A stretch of DNA of 64,000 nucleotides from Bin55 sp965220235 (GTDB taxonomy: Bacteria > Pseudomonadota > Gammaproteobacteria > Pseudomonadales > Azotimanducaceae): positions 1,054,001 to 1,118,000 of the forward strand of contig OZ244815.1 in the NCBI GenBank assembly GCA_965220235.1. Reading direction: 5' to 3'. Shown here piece by piece: positions 1 to 7,407 of this stretch (position 1 is the stretch's first letter; each line of letters opens with the position of its first letter). The notes beneath the pieces were generated by a model that searched no databases, was not told where the DNA came from, and saw nothing but the letters and a program-made list of their open reading frames with translations. Made by a program: the position numbers and the translations under genes.

Positions 1-276
1 TCCGTGGTTGACGGCTTATCAACGATGTTCAATCTGGCCGTAAGTTTCGAGAATGGTCGCGTACAGCAGAGCAATTTCGATAAGTACTCGATGTTGCGAA
101 TGCCGTCTACGCCTGAAATAGACGTGCATTTCGTGAAGAGTGACTACCCACCGACCGGTCTTGGTGAACCCGCATTTCCACCTTTGGCACCCGCAGTCTA
201 TAACGCGATTTTCGAAGCGACGGGTCATCGCGCGCGGACGATGCCCATTAGCGAGGAGGGGTTTTCCTTGGCGTGA
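1..276 (+). CDS. Molybdopterin-dependent oxidoreductase large subunit (xanthine dehydrogenase / IorB type), 3' end only
   Basis: The window opens inside this gene, in frame from base 1, and the frame ends at TGA 274-276, so only the last 91 residues are visible. The tail contains the segment GLGEPAFPPLAPAVYNAIFE followed by a TGHR-x-R-x-MPI ending. That is the conserved C-terminal region of the aldehyde oxidase / xanthine dehydrogenase / isoquinoline 1-oxidoreductase beta-subunit family. The GLGE glutamate corresponds to the conserved active-site base in that family. Members hydroxylate aldehydes or N-heterocycles using a molybdenum cytosine-dinucleotide cofactor, often with a small 2Fe-2S subunit that would lie outside the window. 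The substrate cannot be judged from this fragment. Confidence 0.8.
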   Translation, partial: SVVDGLSTMFNLAVSFENGRVQQSNFDKYSMLRMPSTPEIDVHFVKSDYPPTGLGEPAFPPLAPAVYNAIFEATGHRARTMPISEEGFSLA

Positions 277-319
277 ATTGATCACGTTTCGTTCGCCATT
301 GGGTAACCGATTGTCGGGG

Positions 320-2485
320 ATGGGCTCGATCGTTGAAAGACGGCGTATACCCGCGATCCGGTTTTGTAGCTTGTGTTTAGTCTGTTTCGCGACCCTAACT
401 GCTATCGGATTGACGAGACCTCTCGTTGCGGATGAAGACGTCGCTTCAATCGAGGAAATCACTGTCACGGCGATGCGACGTGCTGAAGGTGTCTACGACG
501 TTCCCGCGGCGCTTTCAGTATTTAAAAGTGAGGATATGGAAGATCAAGGAATTGTTGATCTTGTCGACGTCGGTAAGTTCGTTCCGAATCTGAATATCAC
601 GACGTTTTCTGCAGGTCACACCTCGTCCGCAAACCCATTCATACGCGGTATTGGATTACAAGACCACTTGATCACGACAGATCCAGGCGTGAGTGTGTAT
701 CTTGATGGTGTTTATCTTGGACGTCAGATCGGTCAGCACTGGAATCTAAAGAACATTGAACGAGTAGAAGTTCTACGAGGTCCGCAAGGGACGCTCTACG
801 GTCGTAATTCAATCGGTGGTGCAATGAACATCATCACTACTACGCCAGGTGTAACCCCAGGTCGATCGTTCGATGTTCGAATCGGCTCACGGCACCGTCT
901 CGACACGAATGCCCATATCGACACCAATCTAACCGATCAGGTAGCAATCGCTCTATCGATTGGAATGCGAAGACGGGGTGGAGTGGGTGACTTCGTGAAC
1001 CTTCCAGACATCGGCATTGAGGTCGGTGAAATGCGCGAACTTTCTGGACGATTAGCCCTTTCCTGGGAGATCAATCCGGAAGTTTCAATGGGACTCGTGC
1101 TCGACGCAAACGATGCAGAAAACGGATTGAATCCGTACACGACGCACATCGACGAGCTTCGTTTTGGAGCACTTTATGCGAACGGGTATCGAAATTCGGA
1201 TGTGAGTGTCGATCCGTACGACAATCGTACAGGCCAAGAAAATCAAGTACAGACCACAAACACTGCGCGCGGACTTGCGATCACGTTGGAGTGGTATCCC
1301 TCAGAGCAACTCTCGACCAAACTCATCGCTAGTGAACGAGAATCGAACTATCGGGCAGGGCTAGACGACGACTCACTCTTCGACGATTTCCTCAGCTTCC
1401 CAGAGGAAGGCGATGCGGATCAGACGTATATCGAAGGTCAGATAACTGGGAACTTTGATCGCTATGACTTCGTCGCAGGATTTCTAGACTTCGAAGAACG
1501 CGGAGGGAATACGCAGGATCCGACCGTATTCCTGGGATTCAAAGGACGTTTTGAGCTAAACCAGCAAGTTGATAGCAGGGCGGTATTTTTAAATGTCGGG
1601 AGGGTACTCACCGAACGCTGGCGTTTGAGCATTGGATTACGCAATACCGAAGACAGGAAACACGCGTCAACCAATGTAGGCACTGGGTTAGTTTCGCGCG
1701 AACAAACATGGTCTGAATTGAATTGGGACTTGACGACTAGATACAGTTTTCGCGATCGGCTTTCCGCATACGCAACTGCACAGAGCGGGTATCAGTCGGG
1801 CCAATTCCCGGCGCGTCCGTACTGTCTATTTGTAGACGCAAATTGCTTCACGGCAGGGGACAACATAACGGCGTTGAATTACGAGGTCGGCTTCAAGGGT
1901 CAGATCAATTCCAACCTTGAGTTGAGTGCTGCGGTATTTCGAACACAGTACTTTGATTTGCCATATCAAGTCAGCACCACATCAGGGGATGGCTTCGACA
2001 CGGCGAATTTGATCGTTGATCAAGTTACATCAGGTATTGAATGGGAAAGTAAGTTCAAACTCACGCCCGCGCTTGCGTTGCATTTGGCAATCGGACATCT
2101 TGGTGTGGATGTCGAACAGGTCGGCGAAATAAAGCCAGTTGCGCCTTTGACGCCAGAACTTACGGTTGCCATAAGCCCGGTCCTGGATCGTGAGTTAAGG
2201 AATGGTGGAAGATTGACTGCTCGATTGGATTACTCTTGGCGCGATGAGATGTGGGGCGAACCGAGCTCCGATATCGGCAGATTGACACAGATCAGCAGTC
2301 GCGGTTTAGTCAACATGCACGTTGGCTATGAACCGCCCGCGACGAATTGGCGAATATTCGTCTACGGTAGAAATGTATCTGATGAACGGTACGACAATGC
2401 TCGTCTAAACACGGGTGACTATTTGCTTCGGATACTCAGTAATGACGTAAGCGAATTCGGCATTCAGATCGAATGGTCGCTTTGA
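320..2485 (+). CDS. TonB-dependent outer-membrane receptor
   Basis: A 721-residue protein with an N-terminal signal sequence (hydrophobic stretch at about residues 14-37, ending PLVA). A TonB-box-like EEITVTA and a plug domain follow. Plug motifs include NPFIRGIG, DPGVSVYLDGVY and ERVEVLRGPQGTLYGRNSIG, which are hallmarks of this family. The remaining ~550 residues alternate aromatic and polar beta-strands as expected for a 22-strand barrel. Such receptors import large or scarce substrates (siderophores, vitamins, glycans, sterol-like compounds) using proton-motive force passed on by TonB-ExbB-ExbD. The frame is open upstream to 140, but ATG 320 places the signal peptide correctly and avoids overlap with the preceding gene. 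It starts 43 bases after that gene, so co-transcription is possible. The ligand is not predictable. Confidence 0.92.
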   Translation: MGSIVERRRIPAIRFCSLCLVCFATLTAIGLTRPLVADEDVASIEEITVTAMRRAEGVYDVPAALSVFKSEDMEDQGIVDLVDVGKFVPNLNITTFSAGHTSSANPFIRGIGLQDHLITTDPGVSVYLDGVYLGRQIGQHWNLKNIERVEVLRGPQGTLYGRNSIGGAMNIITTTPGVTPGRSFDVRIGSRHRLDTNAHIDTNLTDQVAIALSIGMRRRGGVGDFVNLPDIGIEVGEMRELSGRLALSWEINPEVSMGLVLDANDAENGLNPYTTHIDELRFGALYANGYRNSDVSVDPYDNRTGQENQVQTTNTARGLAITLEWYPSEQLSTKLIASERESNYRAGLDDDSLFDDFLSFPEEGDADQTYIEGQITGNFDRYDFVAGFLDFEERGGNTQDPTVFLGFKGRFELNQQVDSRAVFLNVGRVLTERWRLSIGLRNTEDRKHASTNVGTGLVSREQTWSELNWDLTTRYSFRDRLSAYATAQSGYQSGQFPARPYCLFVDANCFTAGDNITALNYEVGFKGQINSNLELSAAVFRTQYFDLPYQVSTTSGDGFDTANLIVDQVTSGIEWESKFKLTPALALHLAIGHLGVDVEQVGEIKPVAPLTPELTVAISPVLDRELRNGGRLTARLDYSWRDEMWGEPSSDIGRLTQISSRGLVNMHVGYEPPATNWRIFVYGRNVSDERYDNARLNTGDYLLRILSNDVSEFGIQIEWSL

Positions 2486-2568
2486 GACCGCTCGGCTTGA
2501 CTTAGTCCTGGTGTGACCAATGAGATACCTGAATCTGTACTGCTTTAGTACGCCTTCGACGTGAACCG

Positions 2569-3306
2569 ATGAAACGCACTGCCAGTTTGTTCATGGTCTT
2601 CCTCGTTGTAGTAATCGTTGGCGCGATTAGTTTCGTCACGTTCTATCTCGGTACTGGCTTCTCTCAATTGACGTTTGATCCTGAACGTCGTAGACAACCG
2701 CTGATTCTCATTTCACTCGAGCGATTCGGGTCCGAACACCAAGTTGAACGGTACCAAGAGTTCCTCCGAAGTCGAGTCTCCGCTTTTGACAACTACAACT
2801 ACGGTGCTGTTTTCGAAGGAAGCTCGTGGCTAAGCAGTGACGGTAACCGAAGTGAGCAATGGGACCGTGTCGCGATTGAGTCGTTCCCTTTTACCGCTGA
2901 CTTTGTAAATGCTGTGACTGACCCTGCGTATACGGCGATCGAAGACTGGTTCGACGAAGATAACCTCGAAGAATTTGGGAGATTCGTTGGGCACGTTAAG
3001 TTGACAGAGTCGTTCAAGAAACCCGTGGTTTTGCTACTTTCAGACACGAAAGGCGAATACCAACGTGAGTTGGTCGAGGTTGTAAATGAGACACTTGCAC
3101 CATTTAACGGCCATATCAGCTTCGCAACACCGGTCGTGAAAATAAGCGGGAATTCTGAGTTGACGGTTAACTATTTCGCGTTCATCGAATTCAGCGAAGT
3201 AGGTGAAATGATGGGCTGGTTAGTTAATACAATCCGCAAGTCGCAGTTTGCGCAGTTGCGCGAACATGTGGACAACCTTTCGCTTGTCGTTGCCACGCCG
3301 AGCTGA
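2569..3306 (+). CDS. Membrane-anchored protein with two DUF1330-like ferredoxin-fold units
   Basis: A 245-residue protein with one N-terminal membrane segment (about residues 7-29) and an extracytoplasmic remainder. Residues ~45-130 read like a DUF1330 dimeric alpha/beta-barrel unit. The run WDRVAIESFPFTADFVNAVT followed by DPAYTAIEDW resembles the typical W-D-R-V-x-I-x-x-F-P ... P-x-Y motif. A second, more diverged copy seems to occupy ~140-240 (FAFIEFSEVGEMMGWLVN). DUF1330 proteins are usually ~95-residue soluble proteins of unknown biochemical role, so a membrane-tethered double unit is unusual. It follows the TonB receptor by 83 bases on the same strand and precedes an acyl-CoA dehydrogenase. 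No catalytic residues are evident. Confidence 0.6.
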   Translation: MKRTASLFMVFLVVVIVGAISFVTFYLGTGFSQLTFDPERRRQPLILISLERFGSEHQVERYQEFLRSRVSAFDNYNYGAVFEGSSWLSSDGNRSEQWDRVAIESFPFTADFVNAVTDPAYTAIEDWFDEDNLEEFGRFVGHVKLTESFKKPVVLLLSDTKGEYQRELVEVVNETLAPFNGHISFATPVVKISGNSELTVNYFAFIEFSEVGEMMGWLVNTIRKSQFAQLREHVDNLSLVVATPS

Positions 3307-3393
3307 GACTACCCAACGCATGGCGTATCGTTTCTCATTCGTGGGTTACTGTGCGCTTTACACTCTATTCGAAGTACCGCGAGGAATCACGCA

Positions 3394-4539
3394 ATGCCAA
3401 TGATTCTCAATGAAGACCAGAACATTCTGAAGGACACTGCAAAGGAGTTCTGCACGGATAACACGCCCATTAGCCAGTTACGAAAGCTACGAGATGAAGA
3501 GAGCGCGGATGGCTTCGACCGCGATACATGGCAGTCAATGACGCAGCTCGGTTGGGCGGGAATTCCGTTTCCTGAGGAAGTTGGTGGATTAGGTTTCGGA
3601 TACAAAGGCCTCGGCGTCGTGACGGAAGAACTCGGTCGCAATCTCGCCGCATCGCCTTTGTTCGCGAGCGTATGGGTAGGGGGCACTATCCTCAATCTAG
3701 GCGGAAATGACGCGCAAAAGCGTGAACTATTGACGAAAGTTGCGAGTGGCGAACTTTTATTGGCACTTGCTTTGGAGGAGTCTCATCGTCACAACCCCTA
3801 CGGAATTGCGACGACAGCTGAAGCTTCTGGGGATAACGTCGTAGTAAATGGAACCAAGACGTTCGTGCTTGACGGTCACGTTGCCGACAAACTGATCGTC
3901 GTAGCGCGCTCAGCGGGTGGTGCGGGAGAGCGAGAAGGTTTGACCTTAATACTAGTGGATCGTGAAGCAGAGGGCGTCAGCGTTACACGAACCAAGATGG
4001 TAGATAGTCGTAATGCCGCGAACATAGAACTTTCGAACGTCAGCGTCGCTGCTGAAGCAGTGGTCGGTAATCTTGGGGGAGGAGCGGACGTCCTTGATGC
4101 AGCGCTTGATATTGCTCGAATTGGTCTGTCAGCAGAGATGCTCGGAAGCGCCCAGGAGTGTTTCGACCGCACGATCGCTTACTTAAAGGAACGCGAACAG
4201 TTTGGCGTACCAATTGGTTCATTTCAGGCTTTAAAACACCGTGCGGCGAACATGTTCTGCGAGGTAGAACTGTCCAAATCGGTAGTGCTAGAAGCACTAA
4301 CAGCTTTGGATGAAGGTCGATCGGCCTCAGAGATAGCGATCCTAGCTAGTCTCGCTAAATCAAAAGTTGGAGAGATGTTTCATACAGTGTCCCGCGAAGG
4401 CATTCAGATGCACGGGGGCATCGGTATGACTGATGAATTCGATATCGGGTTCTATCTCAAACGTGCGGCGGTCGCAGAACAGACATTTGGCGATATGTAC
4501 TTTCATCGTAATCGATATGGCGAGCTCAACGGTTACTGA
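3394..4539 (+). CDS. Acyl-CoA dehydrogenase family flavoprotein
   Basis: A 381-residue protein of usual acyl-CoA dehydrogenase length. It has an N-terminal helical domain (LGWAGIPFPEEVGGLGFGYK, about residues 50-70), a middle beta domain and a C-terminal helical domain. The latter contains the FAD-contact region REQFGVPIGSFQALKHRAAN and the motif MHGGIGMTDEFDIGFYLKRA near the end. The enzyme would oxidise an acyl-CoA alpha-beta bond with electron transfer to ETF. The first half of the usual substrate-binding segment (around LALALEESHRHNPYGI) deviates from the standard T-E-P/A-G-S-D pattern. That is typical of the subset acting on bulky side chains such as steroid acyl-CoAs, but the substrate is not determinable. 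ATG 3394 has a GAGG-type ribosome site 9 bases upstream. Confidence 0.9.
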   Translation: MPMILNEDQNILKDTAKEFCTDNTPISQLRKLRDEESADGFDRDTWQSMTQLGWAGIPFPEEVGGLGFGYKGLGVVTEELGRNLAASPLFASVWVGGTILNLGGNDAQKRELLTKVASGELLLALALEESHRHNPYGIATTAEASGDNVVVNGTKTFVLDGHVADKLIVVARSAGGAGEREGLTLILVDREAEGVSVTRTKMVDSRNAANIELSNVSVAAEAVVGNLGGGADVLDAALDIARIGLSAEMLGSAQECFDRTIAYLKEREQFGVPIGSFQALKHRAANMFCEVELSKSVVLEALTALDEGRSASEIAILASLAKSKVGEMFHTVSREGIQMHGGIGMTDEFDIGFYLKRAAVAEQTFGDMYFHRNRYGELNGY

Positions 4540-4742
4540 TTGGATCACTTCGTAGATCTCTTAGCCATTCTTTGGTTTAAGTGGTGAGCGCAACCGAATA
4601 AGCAAGGGAATCTTGATTTGCGTCTCGATTGAGCAAGACGCTCTGTTACTTCAATGCGTCAGGCAAAGGATCGTTTAGCCTGGACACTGCAAAATCGAAC
4701 CGATTGTTGACTTGGCGTGTCTAGGCTACCTTTTGGTTGCTC

Positions 4743-5195
4743 TCATGTCCAATAGTCAAGTTCGAAACGCACGTTTCTTGCTTTGCAGATGCTCCGGAAG
4801 TCTCTTGCATCGGTTGACAATACGGAGTCAAGATTCACGTTTGTATCTTCGATAATCAAGTGCAGGACTCGGTCAACTAAACTGACTTTCTCGTCGATTT
4901 TGTAATCCGACCAGACTCCAATCGTATGGTGTAACGCACGCGTTCGGTACGGTGTGTCGTCCAGTAGTGTCGCGTTGGATAGGATCAAGTTAGACAAGTG
5001 AGCGGCATGATGGGTTTTCCTCTGGAACAATCCCTCTAATCGGGAGTTTATAGTCTCGTATAACACAGGCCAAGCCAGAATGAACTCACAGTGTCGCAGC
5101 TCTCCTTCACGACCTACCACCTTCTCGTGAAAGTCGTCACGCTCGTCATACAACGCGTACAAGAACGATGTATCAACTAACGTTCTGTCTGACAT
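4743..5195 (-). CDS. PIN-domain ribonuclease, putative VapC-like toxin
   Basis: A 150-residue PIN-domain protein. Acidic residues expected of the metal site are visible: D8 in LVDTSFLYAL, E47 in VLYETIN, D108 in SLVDRVLHLI and D129/D132 in STDARDF. PIN proteins are Mg-dependent endoribonucleases, and as VapC toxins they cleave tRNA or rRNA. The gene lies 5 bases downstream of a 108-residue gene on the same strand, the spacing and order expected of an antitoxin-toxin pair. That partner does not look like a standard VapB, AbrB or RHH antitoxin. PIN proteins also act in RNA processing unrelated to TA systems, so the toxin role is an inference. The pair sits beside an IS3 element. Confidence 0.75.
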   Translation of the reverse strand: MSDRTLVDTSFLYALYDERDDFHEKVVGREGELRHCEFILAWPVLYETINSRLEGLFQRKTHHAAHLSNLILSNATLLDDTPYRTRALHHTIGVWSDYKIDEKVSLVDRVLHLIIEDTNVNLDSVLSTDARDFRSICKARNVRFELDYWT

Positions 5196-5200
5196 CGACC

Positions 5201-5527
5201 TTAATCGTGATCCTCTTGAGATTCGGCTTTAGTACCGTAACCGGTCCAAGGAGCTTGTTTACGCTTACCTTTAATGAATCGACCTATCGCTTTATTCTTG
5301 AACTGATCACGAAACATTACGTATATTCTTGAGTTCCGATCGAGCTCGACTGTTTGATCCAATTCCTTGCAGATTTCTTGAAACGCGTCAGTAGCGTATT
5401 TGTACGTTAGCATCGCGACGCTACGACCACACTCTTCAGCATCATGATCGTCCAACCAGCCATACAAGCCGTCGTAGTCACCAAGTGTTCCGAGGTCGTA
5501 AGACATCCAAACTTTAACGGAGTGCAC
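5201..5527 (-). CDS. 108-residue protein of unknown function, candidate partner of the PIN protein
   Basis: A small, acidic-then-basic protein whose family I cannot name. It starts with GTG at 5527, preceded by an AGGTGAG ribosome site, and stops 5 bases before the PIN gene, so the two are almost certainly translated from one message. The N-terminus reads VKVWMSYDLGTLGDYDGLYG and is followed by WLDDHDAEECG. The C-terminus has RIYVMFRD, then a basic FIKGKRKQAPWTGYG segment. No DNA-binding helix-turn-helix or ribbon-helix-helix is obvious. Position and size fit an antitoxin. A basic KGKRKQ patch could contact nucleic acid. The inverted repeat of the IS element begins 85 bases upstream, so its native promoter may have been altered by the insertion. 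Confidence 0.6.
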   Translation of the reverse strand: MHSVKVWMSYDLGTLGDYDGLYGWLDDHDAEECGRSVAMLTYKYATDAFQEICKELDQTVELDRNSRIYVMFRDQFKNKAIGRFIKGKRKQAPWTGYGTKAESQEDHD

Positions 5528-5611
5528 GACTCACCTACGCAGAAAACAAAGTGAAATGTTAGTATGAATGTACGATAAGACGAGATCAGATTTGCTTCAC
5601 TTGATGGGGAC

Positions 5612-5631
5612 TGCGCACGTTTTAGGGGACA
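5612..5631. repeat. Terminal inverted repeat of the IS3 element, orfB side
   Basis: TGCGCACGTTTTAGGGGACA on the plus strand. Its reverse complement recurs at 6849-6868 with two mismatches, at repeat positions 12 and 13. Confidence 0.85.
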
Positions 5632-5633
5632 CA

Positions 5634-6518
5634 TTAAGTAAGAGGGTCGAAGCCATTTTCATTGCTTCGCTCCTCGTCATCGAGCCTGGCAAGTTGCTCC
5701 AGCTCGTTGCGGTTCAATGAAACCCGCCTTAAAGGGTTATATATCTTTAGGAAGTAGCTATCGATCTTTTCGATCGCTTCCTGGCGTGTTCTAAAACGAC
5801 TGCGATAGACCAGTTCACGCTTCAACTGCGAGAACACACTTTCAGCGGACGCGTTGTCCGCACACGTTCGCACCCGGCCCATGCTCATGGTCAAGCCATG
5901 ATGTTCGAGACAGTCCCGATACGCCTCGCTGGTGTACTGGCTGCCGTGGTCGGAATGCAGGATCGGCCGTTCACCGTCGAGGCGTGACGCCACCGCCCGG
6001 TCGACCGTGGCCGTGACCAGCTCGGCGGTCTGACGTGATCCCGTTTGCCAGGCCACCACCACGCCATCGTACAGATCTTTAATGATGCAGAGGTACACCT
6101 TGCCTTCCGCGGTCCGGACCTCGGTCAGGTCGGATACCCAGATCGTGTTCGGATCCGCTGCTGCGAAGTCGCGTTGCACGAGATCAGGGACGTCATCTGC
6201 GGTCACCCGGGCTCGCCGATGTCGGCGTTTCTTCAAGGGTACGCCCCACAGCGAAGCCTCTTTCATGAGCCGTCGTACCCGACGCTCACCGAGCCATTCA
6301 TCATGCTGCGTTCGCAGGATCTCACGCATCCGACGATACCCGAAGATCCCGCCCCATTCGGCATGGATCACACGCATCAGCGTGCGCAAGCGACGATCCT
6401 CGAGTTCCCGTGTGGACGCGCCCCCACGTTGGCACCAGGCGTAGTACTTGCTGCGCGTCACGCCCAGGCGCTCACACATGTACGACACCGGGTAGGTGTC
6501 GTCGAGGGCCGCGATCAC
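5634..6518 (-). CDS. IS3-family transposase OrfB, DDE integrase domain
   Basis: A 294-residue integrase-core protein. An N-terminal HTH_21-like region (GVTRSKYYAWC) precedes the rve catalytic core. Its acidic triad is present: D in WVSDLTEV, D in ILHSDHGSQYTS, and E in NASAESVFSQLKREL. The codon at 6518 is GTG, but the frame is open upstream through GVELLRLTPTDRYQ. The functional product is therefore most likely an OrfAB fusion made by -1 frameshifting at 6560-6566. OrfB catalyses strand cleavage and transfer at the element ends. The 3' end abuts the terminal repeat. Confidence 0.92.
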   Translation of the reverse strand: MIAALDDTYPVSYMCERLGVTRSKYYAWCQRGGASTRELEDRRLRTLMRVIHAEWGGIFGYRRMREILRTQHDEWLGERRVRRLMKEASLWGVPLKKRRHRRARVTADDVPDLVQRDFAAADPNTIWVSDLTEVRTAEGKVYLCIIKDLYDGVVVAWQTGSRQTAELVTATVDRAVASRLDGERPILHSDHGSQYTSEAYRDCLEHHGLTMSMGRVRTCADNASAESVFSQLKRELVYRSRFRTRQEAIEKIDSYFLKIYNPLRRVSLNRNELEQLARLDDEERSNENGFDPLT

Positions 6519-6820
6519 CTGATACCGGTCGGTTGGCGTGAGGCGAAGTAACTCGACGCCTTTTTTAAAAAGTCATTCTCGACCTTCAGCCGTCCCACTT
6601 CTTTCTCTAATTCCTCATAGGTCGGGCGCTCAGCCGACGTCGATGGTGTCGTCAACAGCTTGTGCCATCGCCATAGCGTGCCTTCGCTGACGCCGAGTTG
6701 GGCGCTCACTTCCGCCGCCGTGGCCGGCGTGTTCGTCAACAGCTGCACCGCTTCACGCTTGAATTCATCACTGTAGCGATGACCTTGACGGCCTTTCTTT
6801 CGAGGTTCAGTCATTTGCAT
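6515..6820 (-). CDS. IS3-family transposase OrfA, helix-turn-helix subunit
   Basis: A 101-residue protein with the HTH_8/transposase_8 pattern: YSDEFKREAVQLL, then SAQLGVSEGTLWRW. A leucine-zipper-like coiled coil follows (YEELEKEVGRLKVENDFLKK) and mediates OrfA/OrfAB multimerisation in this family. It overlaps the OrfB GTG by four bases. The LKK codons near the end (TTA AAA AAG) carry the slippery sequence for producing the OrfAB fusion. Confidence 0.92.
   Translation of the reverse strand: MQMTEPRKKGRQGHRYSDEFKREAVQLLTNTPATAAEVSAQLGVSEGTLWRWHKLLTTPSTSAERPTYEELEKEVGRLKVENDFLKKASSYFASRQPTGIR
6560..6566 (-). other. Programmed -1 ribosomal frameshift site (A AAA AAG)
   Basis: On the minus strand the OrfA codons TTA AAA AAG GCG contain the heptamer A-AAA-AAG. 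Slipping back one base gives GGC GTC GAG TTA CTT CGC. This reads without a stop into the OrfB frame (GVELLRLTPTDRYQVIAAL) and would yield the OrfAB transposase. A-AAA-AAG is the most common slippery heptamer in IS3 elements. No stimulatory structure was evaluated. Confidence 0.8.
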
Positions 6821-6848
6821 GCTCCTAAGTTAAATTCTGCAAATAAAC

Positions 6849-6868
6849 TGTCCCCCTAAACGTGCGCA
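6849..6868. repeat. Terminal inverted repeat of the IS3 element, orfA side
   Basis: TGTCCCCCTAAACGTGCGCA on the plus strand, matching the inverse of the repeat at 5612-5631 at 18 of 20 positions. It lies 29 bases upstream of the orfA start codon. Confidence 0.85.
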
Positions 6869-6945
6869 TACCCATGCAGGTTTTTCACGATTTAAATTAA
6901 CCACTACTTCGATTGCTGGTTGTATTGCAACCCACTTCAGCAGTT

Positions 6946-7215
6946 CTACACATTGACGTCACTGACAACCCAAGCTAAAGGTCTAATCGATCCTGAGTAC
7001 GGATAGTTCGTTAGTTCTGCCAAACGCTGCATTGCGTCTGGACTTGTAATATAAAAATCTAGTCTATAAACAATGCTGATGCGACCATCTCTTGCTAGTA
7101 AGTCGTGGATCGGCTTTAAGCAGCAGGCTAAACCATTGGAGGATAAAAACGCGGTCGCTATGCGAGAAAAAGTAGATCCACTCGGCTTCTTTCGTCGCAG
7201 GTCGCCACGACTCAT
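6946..7215 (-). pseudogene. Fragment of a phospholipase-D-like (helicase-associated) domain
   Basis: An 89-residue reading frame. Its middle, RIATAFLSSNGLACCLKPIH followed by DLLARDGRISIV and DAMQRLAEL, resembles the start of the PLD-like nuclease domain found on DUF3427-type and other superfamily-2 helicases. Those domains normally run ~150 residues and contain an HKD motif. Here the frame stops before any HxK is reached, and there is no good ribosome site at the ATG. I read it as a decayed remnant of a larger nuclease/helicase gene whose remainder was lost, perhaps with the IS3 insertion 78 bases away. It could instead be a short intact protein of unknown role. Confidence 0.45.
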
Positions 7216-7407
7216 TTATATCGTATTTGAACGTCACTGACTATGATTATCGAATCGATGCGGAATGGCGCGCAGGAAGCGCGTCAGGCAGTAGGCTTTG
7301 TTTCCCGTTCGCACACCAGAGGTGGACGCCATGGATGGCTTCGTTTCAACTCTCACCCACGCTCGCCGTAGTCGATTTTCAAAAATCGATCAAATCTCGT
7401 GACGCAC

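Larger units (their letters stand above)
5612..6868 (-). mobile_element. IS3-family insertion sequence, apparently complete
   Basis: A 1257-base element bounded by 20-base imperfect inverted repeats (18 of 20 matching). It carries overlapping orfA and orfB on the minus strand with an A-AAA-AAG slippery site, the classic IS3-family arrangement. The transposase catalytic residues are intact, so the element may be active. It looks more GC-rich than its surroundings, consistent with recent arrival. The bases immediately outside the repeats (GAC on the left, TAC on the right) do not form an exact 3-base target duplication. It separates the PIN/108-aa gene pair from the PLD-like gene fragment. Confidence 0.9.

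Noticed and set aside
140..319. Upstream extension of the TonB receptor frame
   Set aside because: It overlaps the preceding molybdenum hydroxylase gene and would bury the signal peptide. ATG 320 is the sensible start.
5606..6874. Target-site duplication of the IS3 element
   Set aside because: Flanking trinucleotides are GAC and TAC. They do not match, and no longer duplication is visible.
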